The position numbers and the translations under genes were made by a program. Source: Beggiatoa leptomitoformis (GTDB lineage Bacteria > Pseudomonadota > Gammaproteobacteria > Beggiatoales > Beggiatoaceae). Taken from it: a stretch of 64,000 nt of DNA. The stretch is from assembly GCF_001305575.3 (NCBI RefSeq), contig NZ_CP012373.2, positions 1,922,001 to 1,986,000 on the forward strand, written 5' to 3'. Every line of letters begins with the position of its first letter. The first letter of the stretch is position 1. The notes under the pieces are model-generated. The model worked only from the letters and a program-made list of their open reading frames with translations, did no database searches and was not told the DNA's origin. Below are positions 17,846 through 29,842 of this stretch, piece by piece.

Positions 17846-18627
17846 GGCTCTATCCGTTTAAGGTATTACTGATAACATTCATGCTGTTACTCAACGCCTG
17901 TAGTAATCAAGTAACAACGACAGAAAATGCCATCGGCGAAAAATACAAAAGTAACGAAAAAGCCGAAATTTACCTGCAACTGGGTGTGCAATACATGCAA
18001 CGCGGACAACGCGGGGACTATGACATTGCCCTAGACCGACTTAAAAAAGCATTGAGTATTGACCCAGACTATCCTGATGCGCACAATGCCATTGCCGTTT
18101 TATACGAGCGGATTGGGCAAACAGAATACGCGAAGATACACTACGAAAAAGCCGTTGCCCTAAATCCACAAGATTCAGATGCACAAAATAACTATGGGCA
18201 ATTTCTCTGCAAGCAAGATAGATGGGCAGAGGCAGATGCTGCTTTTATGAAAGCCCTAGAAAACCCCGTTTATAGAACACCTGAAATCCCTTATATTAAT
18301 GCCGCATTATGTGCCTCGCGCAGCCGTAACTACGATAAAGCAGAAACTTATTTACGTAAGACCATAGAAATAAATAAGAAATTTCCACTTGCTCTGTATC
18401 ACCTAGCCAGCCTGTATTATGAGACAAAACAGTACACAAATGCCCGCGAGTATTTAAAACGCTATCTCGCAATTGCTAAACATACGCCACAAACCCTATG
18501 GTTAGGGATACAAATAGAACGTGCATTACAAGACAAAAATGCAGAAGCAAGCTATGCCATGCAACTTCGTTCACAATTCCCCGATTCAGAACAAACACAG
18601 CTACTTAACCAATCAGAAAGACAATGA
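17842..18627 (+). CDS. pilW: Type IV pilus biogenesis/stability lipoprotein PilW (PilF)
   Basis: A tetratricopeptide-repeat lipoprotein that supports PilQ secretin assembly at the outer membrane. The signal peptide carries lipobox LNAC near residue 18. About five TPR units follow ([56 protein letters not shown] and so on). CAGGAG lies eight bases before the ATG at 17842, which overlaps the rlmN stop. It is coupled by ATGA to rodZ downstream. Confidence 0.9.
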   Translation: MRLYPFKVLLITFMLLLNACSNQVTTTENAIGEKYKSNEKAEIYLQLGVQYMQRGQRGDYDIALDRLKKALSIDPDYPDAHNAIAVLYERIGQTEYAKIHYEKAVALNPQDSDAQNNYGQFLCKQDRWAEADAAFMKALENPVYRTPEIPYINAALCASRSRNYDKAETYLRKTIEINKKFPLALYHLASLYYETKQYTNAREYLKRYLAIAKHTPQTLWLGIQIERALQDKNAEASYAMQLRSQFPDSEQTQLLNQSERQ

Positions 18628-20009
18628 ACAGACGGGTTTATCCTTTATCTCCACAAGCCGTTAAATTAGAAACCAATGAAACTAATTTAGACAGCCCACT
18701 ATCAGCAACTCATTCACTACCGCTATCACAAGAGGTTGATATGAATCCGACTAACCAAGCCTCTCGTCTTTACAGTATCAATAAAGACGACCAAGACGAT
18801 TTTACTGATGATGTGCCAGCAGTGTTGACGACCAGTGGAGAAACGCAAGCTGATTCTCAACCCACTATTGTCGAAACAATGGATGATGTCCAACCATTGA
18901 CAACAGAAACAAATAAAACAGATACACCATCTGCGGTTATGGACATACCTGACTTTAGCCAAATGAAACCTGGGGCGCAATTACGTTATATGCGCGAACA
19001 GAACAATTTAAGTGTAGAAAGCGTTGCAGACCGTCTCTATTTAAATTACAGCGTGATTCAAGCCATAGAAGCAGACGATTACACACGCTTACCTTCACGG
19101 GTTTTTGTGCGTGGATATATACGCAGCTATGCTAAACTCCTTGAAATCCCTGCTGAACCACTCTTAGAGTCCTTTGGACAAGCAGAACCCTCTTTATCAA
19201 ATACACCACCGCTTAGACCCCAAGTTAAACAACGCAAACAAATGACCAGTCGTGACTCGTGGGTCATTGTCGGCACCGTAATTATTATTTGTATCCTAAT
19301 GATACTAATGGCATTATGGCGCATATATCCAGAAATTTCCTTACCCTCTTCTGGCTCGCCAAGTAACGAGGCTGACACCAACAATGAAAATGCGTCATTA
19401 CCCGCAAATGTTATTGACGCAAACGGCACGGCAATTCCCATTCCCGTACCCCTCAGTGGCAATACAGCAACAGATACCGTTAGTGGTGAATACAATCCGC
19501 CTTCAGAAACAGGTGGTGACACAGAAAATACAACAGCTACCGCAACGGATGGTAAAACTACATCAATTCCTATTCCATTAGCGATTACGCCCCCAACGTC
19601 TGCGATTGCACCCGCAACACCTATTATTATTCAACCTAACGCGCCTACAGAAACAAGCACGTCCACATTGAATCCAAATGTCATGAAATTAAAATTTGCC
19701 CAAGGCACATGGATTGAAGTTCGTGACAGTAGCAACAAAATATTGTTTGGTGGGACAGCTGCATCAGGTTCAGAAAAAGAATTAACAGGGACACCCCCAT
19801 TCAAATTTAAAGTGGGTAACACACACGGAATCACTATTGAATACAATGGTGAAACTATCAATAGCACCAGCACACCTGTTAAAGTACAACGTCGCTTCAG
19901 TCTAGGGACGGCCCCAACAACGACACCTGCGCCTACTAACAACAGCAACAGTCATACGACATCCACACTCAGTCGTGAACAAGCAACAACTCGTCCGTCT
20001 TTTGAATAA
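18624..20009 (+). CDS. rodZ: RodZ-like helix-turn-helix membrane protein
   Basis: 461 residues. An acidic, low-complexity N-terminal extension of about 110 residues precedes the Cro-type helix-turn-helix (GAQLRYMREQNNLSVESVADRLYL). A single membrane helix (SWVIVGTVIIICILMILMALW) follows near residue 215, then a Thr/Pro-rich periplasmic stretch and a DUF4115 domain (KLKFAQGTWIEVRDSSNKILFGG). RodZ links MreB to the cell wall machinery. The N-terminal extension is longer than in E. coli RodZ. An ATG inside the extension, at 18741, could be an alternative start. It sits between pilW and ispG as in relatives. Confidence 0.88.
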   Translation: MNRRVYPLSPQAVKLETNETNLDSPLSATHSLPLSQEVDMNPTNQASRLYSINKDDQDDFTDDVPAVLTTSGETQADSQPTIVETMDDVQPLTTETNKTDTPSAVMDIPDFSQMKPGAQLRYMREQNNLSVESVADRLYLNYSVIQAIEADDYTRLPSRVFVRGYIRSYAKLLEIPAEPLLESFGQAEPSLSNTPPLRPQVKQRKQMTSRDSWVIVGTVIIICILMILMALWRIYPEISLPSSGSPSNEADTNNENASLPANVIDANGTAIPIPVPLSGNTATDTVSGEYNPPSETGGDTENTTATATDGKTTSIPIPLAITPPTSAIAPATPIIIQPNAPTETSTSTLNPNVMKLKFAQGTWIEVRDSSNKILFGGTAASGSEKELTGTPPFKFKVGNTHGITIEYNGETINSTSTPVKVQRRFSLGTAPTTTPAPTNNSNSHTTSTLSREQATTRPSFE

Positions 20010-20024
20010 TTCTGGTTTAGCAAC

Positions 20025-21152
20025 ATGCACAGCGAAGTAAAAATTAACCGTCGGATTTCTCGTCAAATACGTGTTGGCAACGTCCTTATTGGTGGTAATG
20101 CACCCATTTCTGTACAAAGTATGACCAATACAGAAACCTGTGATGTTAATGCAACTATCGCCCAAATACAGCGGCTAGAAAAAGTTGGGGCTGATATTGT
20201 ACGTGTTTCCGTGCCTAGCATGGATGCAGCCGAAGCCTTTGGTAAAATCAAAAAAGCAGTGGCTGTTCCATTGGTTGCGGATATTCATTTTGACTACAAA
20301 ATCGCTTTGCGTGTTGCCGAGTTAGGAGTGGATTGCCTACGGATTAATCCGGGTAATATTGGTAAAGAAGACCGCATTCGCGCCGTGGTAGAAAGCGCGC
20401 GCGATAAAGGCATCCCTATTCGTATTGGTGTTAATGCGGGTTCTTTAGAAAAAGACTTACAGAAAAAATACCCAGAACCCTGTGCAGAAGCAATTGTTGA
20501 ATCCGCATTGCGTCATGCCGAAATCCTAGCCGCATTAAATTTTCACGACTTCAAAATCAGCGTTAAAGCTTCTGAAGTCTTCATGGCAGTTGATGCTTAC
20601 CGCCTACTAGCCAAACAAATCGACCAACCGCTACACCTCGGTGTCACCGAAGCGGGCGGTTTGCGTTCAGGTACTGTCAAGTCATCAATTGCGCTAGGTA
20701 TGTTACTTGCCGAAGGCATTGGCGATACAATACGCATTTCCCTCGCGGCTGACCCTGTGGAAGAAATCAAAGTTGGGTTTGATATTCTCAAAAGCCTACA
20801 CTTGCGCAGTAAAGGCATTAACCTGATTGCGTGTCCCTCCTGTTCACGCCAAAATTTTGATGTGATTAAGACCGTAAACGAGCTAGAAAACCGCTTAGAA
20901 GATATTTTATCCCCCCTAGATGTTGCCATTATTGGCTGTGTCGTTAATGGACCGGGCGAATCAAAAGCGGTACATGTTGGATTAGCGGGCGGTATGCCCA
21001 ACCATCTACTTTATATTGATGGTAATCCGACACATAAACTAAAAAATGATAATTTAGTTGATGAATTAGAAAGGATTATCCGCGAACGATTGGCAAAAGA
21101 GACTACACCAGCCTCCTCCTCGCGCATCGTTCCAATCAAAAGTGTTGCCTAA
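20025..21152 (+). CDS. ispG: 4-hydroxy-3-methylbut-2-en-1-yl diphosphate synthase IspG
   Basis: Penultimate step of the MEP isoprenoid pathway, using a [4Fe-4S] cluster. 375 residues, the short proteobacterial form. Cluster cysteines are in [11 protein letters not shown] and [11 protein letters not shown]. The TIM-barrel part starts [14 protein letters not shown]. It follows rodZ by 15 bases and ends at a terminator. Confidence 0.96.
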   Translation: MHSEVKINRRISRQIRVGNVLIGGNAPISVQSMTNTETCDVNATIAQIQRLEKVGADIVRVSVPSMDAAEAFGKIKKAVAVPLVADIHFDYKIALRVAELGVDCLRINPGNIGKEDRIRAVVESARDKGIPIRIGVNAGSLEKDLQKKYPEPCAEAIVESALRHAEILAALNFHDFKISVKASEVFMAVDAYRLLAKQIDQPLHLGVTEAGGLRSGTVKSSIALGMLLAEGIGDTIRISLAADPVEEIKVGFDILKSLHLRSKGINLIACPSCSRQNFDVIKTVNELENRLEDILSPLDVAIIGCVVNGPGESKAVHVGLAGGMPNHLLYIDGNPTHKLKNDNLVDELERIIRERLAKETTPASSSRIVPIKSVA

Positions 21153-21178
21153 TTTTACCAAACGCAAATAATCTCAAA

Positions 21179-21220
21179 CGAATGCACATAGATTTTTAGA
21201 CTATGTGCATTTGTATTTTA
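21179..21220 (+). terminator. Terminator after ispG
   Basis: AATGCACATAG (21181-21191) and CTATGTGCATT (21201-21211) form a perfect 11-bp stem, followed by a T-rich run. Confidence 0.85.
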
Positions 21221-21301
21221 ATCAACGGCGAATAATGAAACACTTATTAGCCATCGCGTTATTCTCCACTTATTTCATAACGTATTTTGTAGGAGTTGTC
21301 C

Positions 21302-22588
21302 TTGTCTAAGTCGATTCAATCTGTACGTGGGATGAACGACATCCTCCCCACCCAAACACCCTACTGGCAAGCCGTAGAAAAAACGATTCGCCGTGTGTTT
21401 GAAAGCTATGGTTATCAAGAAATTCGTACCCCTATTTTAGAAAAAACTGAATTATTCAGTCGCTCAATCGGTGAAGTAACAGATATTGTTGAAAAAGAAA
21501 TGTTCACCTTTATTGACCGTGCAGAAGAAGGGGACAGCGATGTTGAAAGCCTAAGCTTACGTCCAGAAAATACTGCCTCCTGCGTGCGAGCAGGCATAGA
21601 ACATAGCCTATTTTATGGACAAACCCCACGTTTATGGTACAACGGCGCAATGTTTCGCCATGAAAAACCACAAAAAGGGCGTTATCGACAATTCCATCAA
21701 CTGGGTGCAGAAGCCTACGGCATTGCCAGCGCGGACATAGATGCAGAATTAATTATCATGTCAGCCCGTTGTTTCAAGGCATTAGGGTTGACAGATTTAA
21801 CCTTACAACTCAACTCATTAGGCTCAGCCGAAGCCCGCAGTGCTTATCGAGAACGTTTAATTAACTATTTTTCTGCTCACCAAGCACAACTCGATGAAGA
21901 CAGCCAGCGGCGACTACATACCAATCCATTACGCATTTTAGACAGCAAAAATACTGAAATGCAGCCCCTGATTCAAAATGCGCCAAAATTAATCGACCAT
22001 TTAGATACCGATTCAACCACCCATTTTGAACAACTAAAACAACGGCTTGACCTTGCAAATATCAAATACCAAATTAATCCACGCTTAGTGCGCGGGCTAG
22101 ACTACTATAATCGTACTGTATTTGAATGGGTTACAACGGCATTGGGTTCACAAGGGACAGTCTGTGCGGGTGGGCGTTACGACAGCTTAGTAGAACAAAT
22201 CGGTGGACGTGCAACCCCAGCCATTGGCTTTGCGATGGGGTTAGAACGCCTATTAATGTTAGTGGAAAAAAACGGCTTTATCCCTGACAATGCCAACCCA
22301 GATGTTTATTTAGTCATGATGGGACAAGCGGCGATGGAAAACGGGATTCGTTTTGCGGAACAGTTGCGTGACCACCTACCCCAATTACATTTATTAGCGC
22401 ATTGTGGTGGGGGCAATTTTAAAAAACAATTTGAACGCGCTGATAAAAGCGGCGCAAAAATCGCGCTAGTGTTGGGGGATGATGAAGTGGCACAACAACA
22501 AGTCACCGTCAAATACCTGCGTGATGAACGCCCACAAGCGACGTTTGCACAAGCAGAATTGGCTGACCATCTGCGTACTTTGCTATAA
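21302..22588 (+). CDS. hisS: Histidyl-tRNA synthetase
   Basis: Class II synthetase charging tRNA-His. About 428 residues. Motif 2 region is [13 protein letters not shown] with [14 protein letters not shown], the histidine-specific loop is [14 protein letters not shown], and motif 3 is [18 protein letters not shown] at 21302 is six bases after AGGAG and is the likely start. An in-frame TTG at 21296 touches the ribosome site and is unlikely. Downstream yfgM and bamB follow as in relatives. Confidence 0.95.
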   Translation: MSKSIQSVRGMNDILPTQTPYWQAVEKTIRRVFESYGYQEIRTPILEKTELFSRSIGEVTDIVEKEMFTFIDRAEEGDSDVESLSLRPENTASCVRAGIEHSLFYGQTPRLWYNGAMFRHEKPQKGRYRQFHQLGAEAYGIASADIDAELIIMSARCFKALGLTDLTLQLNSLGSAEARSAYRERLINYFSAHQAQLDEDSQRRLHTNPLRILDSKNTEMQPLIQNAPKLIDHLDTDSTTHFEQLKQRLDLANIKYQINPRLVRGLDYYNRTVFEWVTTALGSQGTVCAGGRYDSLVEQIGGRATPAIGFAMGLERLLMLVEKNGFIPDNANPDVYLVMMGQAAMENGIRFAEQLRDHLPQLHLLAHCGGGNFKKQFERADKSGAKIALVLGDDEVAQQQVTVKYLRDERPQATFAQAELADHLRTLL

Positions 22589-22688
22589 AATAGCCAAATT
22601 ATCTAATCCATTGACCATATTAAATACAACCGACCTTCTTTGCTGACACTATTAGTCACTGAGATAATAGAAAATAAAGGGAATCATA

Positions 22689-23735
22689 GTGGAATATCAA
22701 TCTGAACAAGAACAAATTGAAGCGATTAAACAATGGTTTAGAGAAAATGGTAGCTCTATTTTAATTGGTGTTGCCATTGGTTTTGGGCTACTATTCGGTT
22801 GGCGTGCTTGGGAAAGTTATGTTGCACAAACCGCCGAAATGTCTTCCATGACTTACGAACAACTGGTTGAAGCGGTAGAAAAAAAGCAATTAGACAGTAG
22901 TCGTGAAACGTTAGAGCGGTTACAAAAAGAACATGGTGATAGCCTTTATGCCATCTTAGGGGCTTTTCAAATTGCGGCTGAAGAAGTAGAAGCAAACAAC
23001 CTGACTGCTGCGCATGAACGGTTACAATGGATTTTAACGCAACCGACTTTACCCGCCTTTATTCATATTGCCCGCCTGCGTAAAGCACAATTGTTTGTTG
23101 CAGAAAATAAGTTAGATGACGCTAGAAAGCTCATTGATGGTATAGCTGTTGGTCAATTTGGCGCAGCTTATGCTGAATTACGCGGTGATATTGCCAGTTT
23201 AGCAGGCCAACTGGATGCTGCAAAAACGGCATATACTAATGCTTTAGAAAATCAAGATTTATCCCCAACGATTAAACAATATATTCAAATCAAGTTAGAC
23301 AACTTAGGCTTATCAGGTGAGCAAGTTATCTCAGCACCGTTCCCTACCTTACCAGAACCCAAATTACCTGATGCCTTACAATCCGATTTAGGTAATCCAA
23401 ATACAGCAACGAAAACCAGCTTAGAAATAAAACCTGCCACTGCAACACCTAATACATCTACGGAGGCAGTCTTAACGATTCCTGCCTCAAATACAGCGGT
23501 AGAAGTAACCCCTATTACCAAAGAAGAGGTGAAATTACCCCCCATGATTCAAGGACAACCCAACGTAGAATCAGCCACTGGTAATGCTGTAACAAATACT
23601 GCACAAAAACGCCTGACGACTCCCATTACCAACGGTAATATTTATTCCTCTACTTTTGGCGATAATGCAGACGATGACACAAACAGTTCTGCAACCCCTG
23701 AATCCGCCACACCAACGCCAACGACGCAGGAATAA
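22689..23735 (+). CDS. yfgM: YfgM-family TPR membrane protein with long C-terminal extension
   Basis: YfgM is an inner-membrane ancillary SecYEG chaperone with periplasmic TPRs. The N-terminus is typical: QEQIEAIKQWFRENGSSIL, then a membrane helix near residues 22-40 (IGVAIGFGLLFGWRAWE), then TPR helices up to about residue 205. The product is 348 residues, against about 205 in E. coli. The extra 140 residues are rich in Thr, Pro, Ala and Asn and look disordered. The GTG start at 22689 has AAGGG upstream. It sits between hisS and bamB as usual. Confidence 0.88.
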   Translation: MEYQSEQEQIEAIKQWFRENGSSILIGVAIGFGLLFGWRAWESYVAQTAEMSSMTYEQLVEAVEKKQLDSSRETLERLQKEHGDSLYAILGAFQIAAEEVEANNLTAAHERLQWILTQPTLPAFIHIARLRKAQLFVAENKLDDARKLIDGIAVGQFGAAYAELRGDIASLAGQLDAAKTAYTNALENQDLSPTIKQYIQIKLDNLGLSGEQVISAPFPTLPEPKLPDALQSDLGNPNTATKTSLEIKPATATPNTSTEAVLTIPASNTAVEVTPITKEEVKLPPMIQGQPNVESATGNAVTNTAQKRLTTPITNGNIYSSTFGDNADDDTNSSATPESATPTPTTQE

Positions 23736-23740
23736 TTGCT

Positions 23741-24889
23741 ATGAAAAGGACACGCTTAACCCTATTATGCGCGTTACTTGTCTCGCTTAATGCCTGCTCT
23801 ATTTTTGGTGATAAAGATAATGCAGAAACCCCCGCCAAGTTAGAAGACTTTACCCCCGCGACAACCGTTTCCGAAATCTGGTCAGCCAATGTGGGCAGTG
23901 GTGCCGACGAGCGTTATTTAAAACTCCAACCTGCTGTTTATAATAATCAAGTATTTGCTGCATCGCCTAAAGGTTATGTCAGCGCGTTTGACTTAAAAAC
24001 AGGGCAAAACCACTGGGAAAAACGCTTAGATGTTGTTATTTCTGGCGGTGTAGGAACAAATCTGGACAGCGTATTTGTCGCCAGTAATAAAGGCGATGTT
24101 ATTGCGTTAGCGATGGCAGATGGTACGGAAAAGTGGCGTGTACAACTTAACAGCGAAGTATTATCCACACCACAAGCAGATGACAGCCATGTAATTGTAC
24201 GCACAATAGACGGCAAAGTTTACAACTTAAATACGCAAAACGGTGCAACCTTATGGGTACAAGAACGCACAGTGCCAACCTTAAGTTTGCGGGGGAACAG
24301 CAACCCTATTTTATTAGCACAGGCTGTGTTAGTGGGATTTGATAATGGACATTTTGCCGCGTTAGATGTCAACACAGGCAAACCATTGTGGGAATCTGCG
24401 GTTGCTATGCCACAAGGACGTTCTGAACTAGAACGGATGGTTGATATAGATGCCGACCCTAAACTTATCAATGACACCATCTATGTAGTGAGCTATCAAG
24501 GACGTAGTGCTGCTATTAATTTGTACAATGGACAACTTGTTTGGCAACGTGAAGTCCCTTCTTATGCAGGCATTGGCGTGGATGATAAAGCTGTTTATGT
24601 CAGTGACCAACGGAGTCATGTCTGGGCATTAGACCGTCATACAGGTGCTTCTTTATGGAAACAAGAAAAACTCCAAGCCCGAGCCTTAACCGCACCCGTT
24701 AGTATGGGTGAATACGTTATTGTTGGTGATTTAGAAGGTTATCTACACTATTTACGCCGTGATGATGGACAATTTGTTGCACGTTATAAAACAGGTAGCG
24801 CGCGAATTCTTACATCACCCATCGTTATCGACAAACAGTTAATCGTTTATACCAGTGGTGGTGAATTACTGCTACTAGAAAACAAATGA
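23741..24889 (+). CDS. bamB: Outer membrane assembly lipoprotein BamB
   Basis: Part of the BAM complex that folds outer-membrane proteins. 382 residues with a lipobox LNAC near residue 18. An eight-bladed beta-propeller follows with PQQ-like repeats (YVSAFDLKTGQNHWEKRLD, IALAMADGTEKWRVQL, VWALDRHTGASLWKQEKL). It lies six bases after yfgM. The GTPase gene der, which commonly comes next, is missing. A terminator follows. Confidence 0.94.
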   Translation: MKRTRLTLLCALLVSLNACSIFGDKDNAETPAKLEDFTPATTVSEIWSANVGSGADERYLKLQPAVYNNQVFAASPKGYVSAFDLKTGQNHWEKRLDVVISGGVGTNLDSVFVASNKGDVIALAMADGTEKWRVQLNSEVLSTPQADDSHVIVRTIDGKVYNLNTQNGATLWVQERTVPTLSLRGNSNPILLAQAVLVGFDNGHFAALDVNTGKPLWESAVAMPQGRSELERMVDIDADPKLINDTIYVVSYQGRSAAINLYNGQLVWQREVPSYAGIGVDDKAVYVSDQRSHVWALDRHTGASLWKQEKLQARALTAPVSMGEYVIVGDLEGYLHYLRRDDGQFVARYKTGSARILTSPIVIDKQLIVYTSGGELLLLENK

Positions 24890-24906
24890 TTAAGTTGAAG
24901 ATTACA

Positions 24907-24947
24907 ACACAGATAACATCACTTTAAACGATGCTATCTGTGTTTTT
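24907..24947 (+). terminator. Terminator after bamB
   Basis: ACACAGATAACATC and GATGCTATCTGTGT form a stem with one bulge, followed by five Ts. Confidence 0.85.
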
Positions 24948-25091
24948 ATATCCTTCTTAATTCTCAGTGAAGGGTTTAAAACCAGCACGTATAGTTAAAA
25001 TCCCCTACAGCCTCCTATCGTCGAGCAGGACTAGAATGATAAGCAAAGGGTTATATACATAACTATTTATTTAAACCCCTCTTCATAACAG

Positions 25092-28000
25092 ATGACACGC
25101 ATGTCTTTTTTCACTGTCTTTACCTCACCACCTACCCGTCGCCATCTGCTTGCCTTTCAAACACTACTTTTTTTACTCTTAAGCACTAGCTGGTTACTCA
25201 GCTTTATACACTGGGAACAACCCTATCAATGGTTAATGATAACCTGCCTAAGCAGTGTCATTGCCTTGCACCTCTTGCTCGGATATTGGATTAGACAAGA
25301 GCATGGCAACACACATATTCTCAAACTTATCCAACAAGATACCCTAGATACCTTATTCGAAAGTGAAAATCGTTTTCAGGCAATTTTTGAAAACGCGCCG
25401 ATTGGCGTTACGTTAGTTGACAACAAAACGCACCATTTTCTACAAGCAAACAATGCAATTTGTCAAATGCTGGGCTATTCCAGAGAAGAACTACTAAGCA
25501 AAACTATTTTTGATATTACCCATCCCGAAGATATAGAACTCAATCGACAACTCTTTGAAACCATATCCCCGCCACACCCTATCATTATTGGCGAAAAACG
25601 ATATTTACATAAAACAGGACATACCATTTGGGCAGCTATCAGCTCCTCTTTACCCCCCAATAGCAGCTATAGAATCACCCATATTCAAGATATTACCGAA
25701 CGCAAACAAGCCGAAGTTGCCCTACGTGAAAGTGAAAACCGCTTTCGTAAAGCCTTTGAAAACGCCCCCATCGGCATGACACTAACGGGGCTAGACCGTC
25801 TAATTCAACAAGCTAACAACAGCTTTTGTATGATGCTTGGTTATCCCGCTAACCGTGTTATTGGCAAAAACGAAGCCGATTTTACACATGCCGAAGACAA
25901 CAACGGTGGACAACAATGGGTTATGCAAGTCTTAGAATATAGCATCAGTCCACACCCACTAGAAAAACGCTATGTACATCGGGATGGGCATATTGTCTGG
26001 GCAGCAATTAGCTCCACGTTACAACGCGATATTAATGGCAAACCCGTTTATTTAATTACCCAAGTTGTCAATATTACCGAACAGAAAAAAGCCGAAGCAG
26101 AGATTAAACGACTAAATATAGAGCTAGAACAAAGGGTTGCTAGAAGAACGGCAGAACTTTCCCTTATCAGTCAAATACTTTCCCTATTCATTCGCAGCAA
26201 TGAATCACCGCTGGTTTTTGAAACCATGCTCCAACGCATTTTAGAACTCACAGAAAGCGAATTTGGTTTTATTGCAGATGTCGTCTATGACACGATTGGA
26301 CAACCCTATTTAAAATGCCATGCCATAGGCTACCTGATTAAACAAAATGAACTATCAGCCCATTTTCAACCGCTTGCTTTAGCCGGGCATCAAATCCGCA
26401 AGTTAGACAATCCATTAGGATTAGTCATCCAACAAGGCGAACGGATGATTATCAACGAATACGCGACAGAAGCTGATGAATTTCCACGTCATTACCCCCC
26501 CGTTCACAACTTTTTAGGCTTACCCCTCTATCGCGGTGAACATCTCATCGGCATGTTAGGGCTACACAATCGCATAACAAACTACAGCGAAGAACTCGCC
26601 GACAGCTTAGAACCGATTATCAGCACCTTTAGCCAATTAATAGAAGCCTTTCACAACGAACAAAAACGTCAACGAGCCGAAGAAGCCCTAAGAAAAAATC
26701 AACAATTTTTACAAACCTTAATAGACAGCCTACCCGTCGCCGTTTTTGTTCGCGATATTCGTGATTGTGGTTTTGAATTTGTTGCGTGGAATAAAGCCTG
26801 TGAACAATTTTTTGGATTTAACGCAGAAACCGTGCTAGGCAAAATGGCACACGATTGTATGCCCATCACACTCGCCAACAAATTAACACAAAGCGATGAA
26901 ATTGTACTAGATTATGGTCAAGCCCTAGAAATTGCTGAAACCCAAATAGACAGCCCCAATTTAGGACATCGAATTTTACAACCTGTCAAAGTTCCTATTT
27001 TTGATGAACAGCATAACCCCTTATATATACTCTGTATTGCAGAAGATATTACCATTCGTAAACACGCCGAAGAAAGCATTGCACAAAAAACCGCCATTTT
27101 AGAAGCGACCTTAGAAAACATGGGACAAGGTATTTTAATGGTGGATAAGCAATGGCGACTAGTTGCTTATAATCAACGTGTTATTGAACTGCTCAAATTT
27201 CCCGCCGAATTTTTAAAACATCGCCCAAATTTTGCCGAGATTGTGCGTAACTGGAACGAACACCACGGCATAAAAGAACACCTCTTACAAGATACCGAAC
27301 TCAACACTCAACAAATGGACAGTTTTACGATAGAAATGCCCATTATTGGCGACAGAGTGATAGAAATGGGACATTTTCCTATTGTGGATGGCGGATTTGT
27401 ACGCACCTTTACCGACATCACTGAACACAAACAAATTGAAGAATCCCTGCGACAAGCTAAAAACCAAGCAGAAGCGGCAAATCGAGCAAAAAGTGCCTTT
27501 TTAGCCAATATGAGCCATGAATTACGCACCCCCATGAATGCCATTCTCGGCTTCTCACAACTCATGCAACGTGACCCCCACATCACCCCAAACCTACAAG
27601 AAAATTTAGAAATTATTAATCGCAGTGGAGAACACCTACTTGCTTTAATCAATGATGTACTAGCCATGTCAAAGATTGAAGCAGGACGAATGATGTTAAA
27701 CGAACAAAACTTCGATTTATACCACCTGCTAGATGGACTACACGACCTATTCCATTTACAAGCCATTAATAAAGATTTAAACGTTATATTTCAAATAGCT
27801 GACAACATACCGCATTATATTCGTACCGATGAAAATAAACTCCGTCAAGTGCTAATCAACCTACTCGGAAATGCAATTAAATTTACCAATCAAGGGGATA
27901 TTACCCTAACCGTTTCTCATGTCAACGCACCCGCAACCAACAACAAAGCCCGTTTACACTTTCAAGTGAAAGACACAGGACCGGGTATTGCCAAACACGA

Positions 28001-28889
28001 AATTACACACCTATTTAAGGCGTTTGGACAAACCAGCACAGGACAACAAGCACAAGAGGGAACGGGTTTAGGTCTGCGTATCAGCCAAGAATTTGTCCGT
28101 TTGATGGAAGGGGAAATCACCGTAGAAAGCTGGCTTGGACAAGGCACAATATTTTCCTTTGAAATCAATGTAACCCTAATTGATGCCAGCGATGTTCCCT
28201 TTAAGGAAACCACACGCCGTATTATAGGGCTTGCACCCGAACAACCCGTTTACCGTCTGCTAGTGGTAGAAGACCGCTGGGAAAATCGTGAACTTATCTG
28301 TCGTTTACTTGAACCACTGGGTTTTGCCGTACAAAAAGCGGCTAATGGACAAGAAGCCGTGGCTATTTGGGCAAAATGGCAACCGCATTTAATTTGGATG
28401 GATATTCGTATGCCTGTGATGGATGGTGTTGCAGCAACGCGCAGTATTAAAGCCCGTAAAACCGCCCAACAAACCATTATCATCGCCTTAACCGCAGGGG
28501 CATTTGAAGAAGAACGTGCTGCAATGTTAGAAGCAGGTTGTGATGATTTTGTCACCAAACCCTTTAGGGAAGAAATTATTTTTGAAAAATTAGCCCAATA
28601 CTTGGGAGTAAAATATCGCTACGCTGAACAAGGTGTTACGCCTTCTCGGGATAATCAAGCAACAACTGCGCAACTAGGAACGCTATACGATTTACCCGTG
28701 ATGATGCAAGCCGCCTTACAAGATGCACTGTATAGCGTGGATTTAGACCAATTAGATACATTACTGACCACGCTCAATGACACCCATCCGCAACTGTCAA
28801 CTGTCTTAAGAGAATGCATTGATAATTTTGAATATGAAAGAGTTTTAGCCGTATTAAAAACACCACTCCCCGATTCCCTACCCCGCTAG
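25092..28889 (+). CDS. Hybrid sensor histidine kinase (PAS-PAS-GAF-PAS-PAS-HisKA-HATPase-REC)
   Basis: 1265 residues. Two membrane helices lie near residues 16-36 and 43-64 with almost no periplasmic part, so sensing is probably cytoplasmic or in the membrane. PAS1 and PAS2 (about 90-205 and 215-333, both with ENAPIG) are followed by a short coiled coil, a GAF domain (about 365-525), and PAS3 and PAS4 (about 535-785). The kinase core has the phospho-acceptor His in [14 protein letters not shown] near 808, the N box LLGNAIKF near 924, and GTGLGLRI. The receiver has Asp near 1103 in [11 protein letters not shown]. No Hpt domain is evident in the 70-residue tail. No partner regulator is adjacent. 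The signal is unknown. Confidence 0.9.
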   Translation: MTRMSFFTVFTSPPTRRHLLAFQTLLFLLLSTSWLLSFIHWEQPYQWLMITCLSSVIALHLLLGYWIRQEHGNTHILKLIQQDTLDTLFESENRFQAIFENAPIGVTLVDNKTHHFLQANNAICQMLGYSREELLSKTIFDITHPEDIELNRQLFETISPPHPIIIGEKRYLHKTGHTIWAAISSSLPPNSSYRITHIQDITERKQAEVALRESENRFRKAFENAPIGMTLTGLDRLIQQANNSFCMMLGYPANRVIGKNEADFTHAEDNNGGQQWVMQVLEYSISPHPLEKRYVHRDGHIVWAAISSTLQRDINGKPVYLITQVVNITEQKKAEAEIKRLNIELEQRVARRTAELSLISQILSLFIRSNESPLVFETMLQRILELTESEFGFIADVVYDTIGQPYLKCHAIGYLIKQNELSAHFQPLALAGHQIRKLDNPLGLVIQQGERMIINEYATEADEFPRHYPPVHNFLGLPLYRGEHLIGMLGLHNRITNYSEELADSLEPIISTFSQLIEAFHNEQKRQRAEEALRKNQQFLQTLIDSLPVAVFVRDIRDCGFEFVAWNKACEQFFGFNAETVLGKMAHDCMPITLANKLTQSDEIVLDYGQALEIAETQIDSPNLGHRILQPVKVPIFDEQHNPLYILCIAEDITIRKHAEESIAQKTAILEATLENMGQGILMVDKQWRLVAYNQRVIELLKFPAEFLKHRPNFAEIVRNWNEHHGIKEHLLQDTELNTQQMDSFTIEMPIIGDRVIEMGHFPIVDGGFVRTFTDITEHKQIEESLRQAKNQAEAANRAKSAFLANMSHELRTPMNAILGFSQLMQRDPHITPNLQENLEIINRSGEHLLALINDVLAMSKIEAGRMMLNEQNFDLYHLLDGLHDLFHLQAINKDLNVIFQIADNIPHYIRTDENKLRQVLINLLGNAIKFTNQGDITLTVSHVNAPATNNKARLHFQVKDTGPGIAKHEITHLFKAFGQTSTGQQAQEGTGLGLRISQEFVRLMEGEITVESWLGQGTIFSFEINVTLIDASDVPFKETTRRIIGLAPEQPVYRLLVVEDRWENRELICRLLEPLGFAVQKAANGQEAVAIWAKWQPHLIWMDIRMPVMDGVAATRSIKARKTAQQTIIIALTAGAFEEERAAMLEAGCDDFVTKPFREEIIFEKLAQYLGVKYRYAEQGVTPSRDNQATTAQLGTLYDLPVMMQAALQDALYSVDLDQLDTLLTTLNDTHPQLSTVLRECIDNFEYERVLAVLKTPLPDSLPR

Positions 28890-28899
28890 GATTTATATC

Positions 28900-29820
28900 A
28901 TGTCATTACCTACATTTGTTAAGTTAGTAGAGGTTGGAGCGCGTGATGGGTTACAAAATGAATCCCAATTTGTACCAACTGCGCAAAAAATTGAATTTAT
29001 CAACCGTCTCAGCGCGACTGGGTTATCTGTTATTGAAGTAACCAGCTTTGTTTCCCCCAAATGGGTACCACAAATGCGTGATAATACCGCTGTTTTAACA
29101 GGAATAACGCATCAACAAGGCATCAGCTATCCTGTTTTAACCCCAAATTTACAAGGATTTGACATGGCTGTTGCGGCGGGTGCAACCGATGTCGCCATTT
29201 TTGCGGCAGCTTCTGAAAGTTTTTCACAAAAAAATATTAACTGCTCAATTCAAGAAAGCCTCGCGCGTTTTAACCCCCTTTGTCAACGCGCCCAACAAGA
29301 AAATATTCGGGTGCGCGGTTATGTCTCTTGCGTGTTAGGCTGTCCTTATGAAGGAACCATATCCCCTCAAGCCGTTGCAGAAGTCGCTACGCGCTTATAT
29401 GACATGGGTTGTTATGAAATCTCATTAGGCGACACCATAGGCACAGGCACGCCCACAAAAGCCTGTCAAATGCTAGAAGCCGTTGCGACACAGATACCCT
29501 TATCACAACTGGCTGCCCATTTTCATGATACTTATGGACAAGCCCTTGCCAATTTATACGCCGCATTAACCATGGGAATCAGCGTTATAGACAGCTCAGT
29601 TGCAGGATTAGGTGGCTGTCCGTATGCAAAAGGAGCATCGGGCAATGTTGCAACAGAAGATGTTTTATACATGCTCAATGGCTTAGGGATTGAAACAGGC
29701 GTAAATTTAACCGCCTTGTGTCAAGCAGGACAATTTATTAGCCATTATTTGCAACGCCCCTCACGCGCTAAAGTCGCAACCGCTTTGTGTATAACCGATT
29801 ATCCAAATCAAAACGCTTAA
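28900..29820 (+). CDS. mvaB: Hydroxymethylglutaryl-CoA lyase
   Basis: Splits HMG-CoA to acetyl-CoA and acetoacetate, the last step of leucine breakdown. 306 residues with [10 protein letters not shown] at the N-terminus, the metal-site [10 protein letters not shown], and the active-site cysteine loop [19 protein letters not shown]. Other HMGL-like aldolases are excluded by that loop. The neighbours give no pathway context. It follows the kinase gene by 10 bases, so the two may share a transcript. Confidence 0.92.
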   Translation: MSLPTFVKLVEVGARDGLQNESQFVPTAQKIEFINRLSATGLSVIEVTSFVSPKWVPQMRDNTAVLTGITHQQGISYPVLTPNLQGFDMAVAAGATDVAIFAAASESFSQKNINCSIQESLARFNPLCQRAQQENIRVRGYVSCVLGCPYEGTISPQAVAEVATRLYDMGCYEISLGDTIGTGTPTKACQMLEAVATQIPLSQLAAHFHDTYGQALANLYAALTMGISVIDSSVAGLGGCPYAKGASGNVATEDVLYMLNGLGIETGVNLTALCQAGQFISHYLQRPSRAKVATALCITDYPNQNA

Positions 29821-29842
29821 CATCAACCCTATTTCTGCACTA

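Noticed and set aside
27308-27766. 152-codon antisense frame in the kinase gene
   Set aside because: Opposite strand of the conserved HisKA region; shadow frame.
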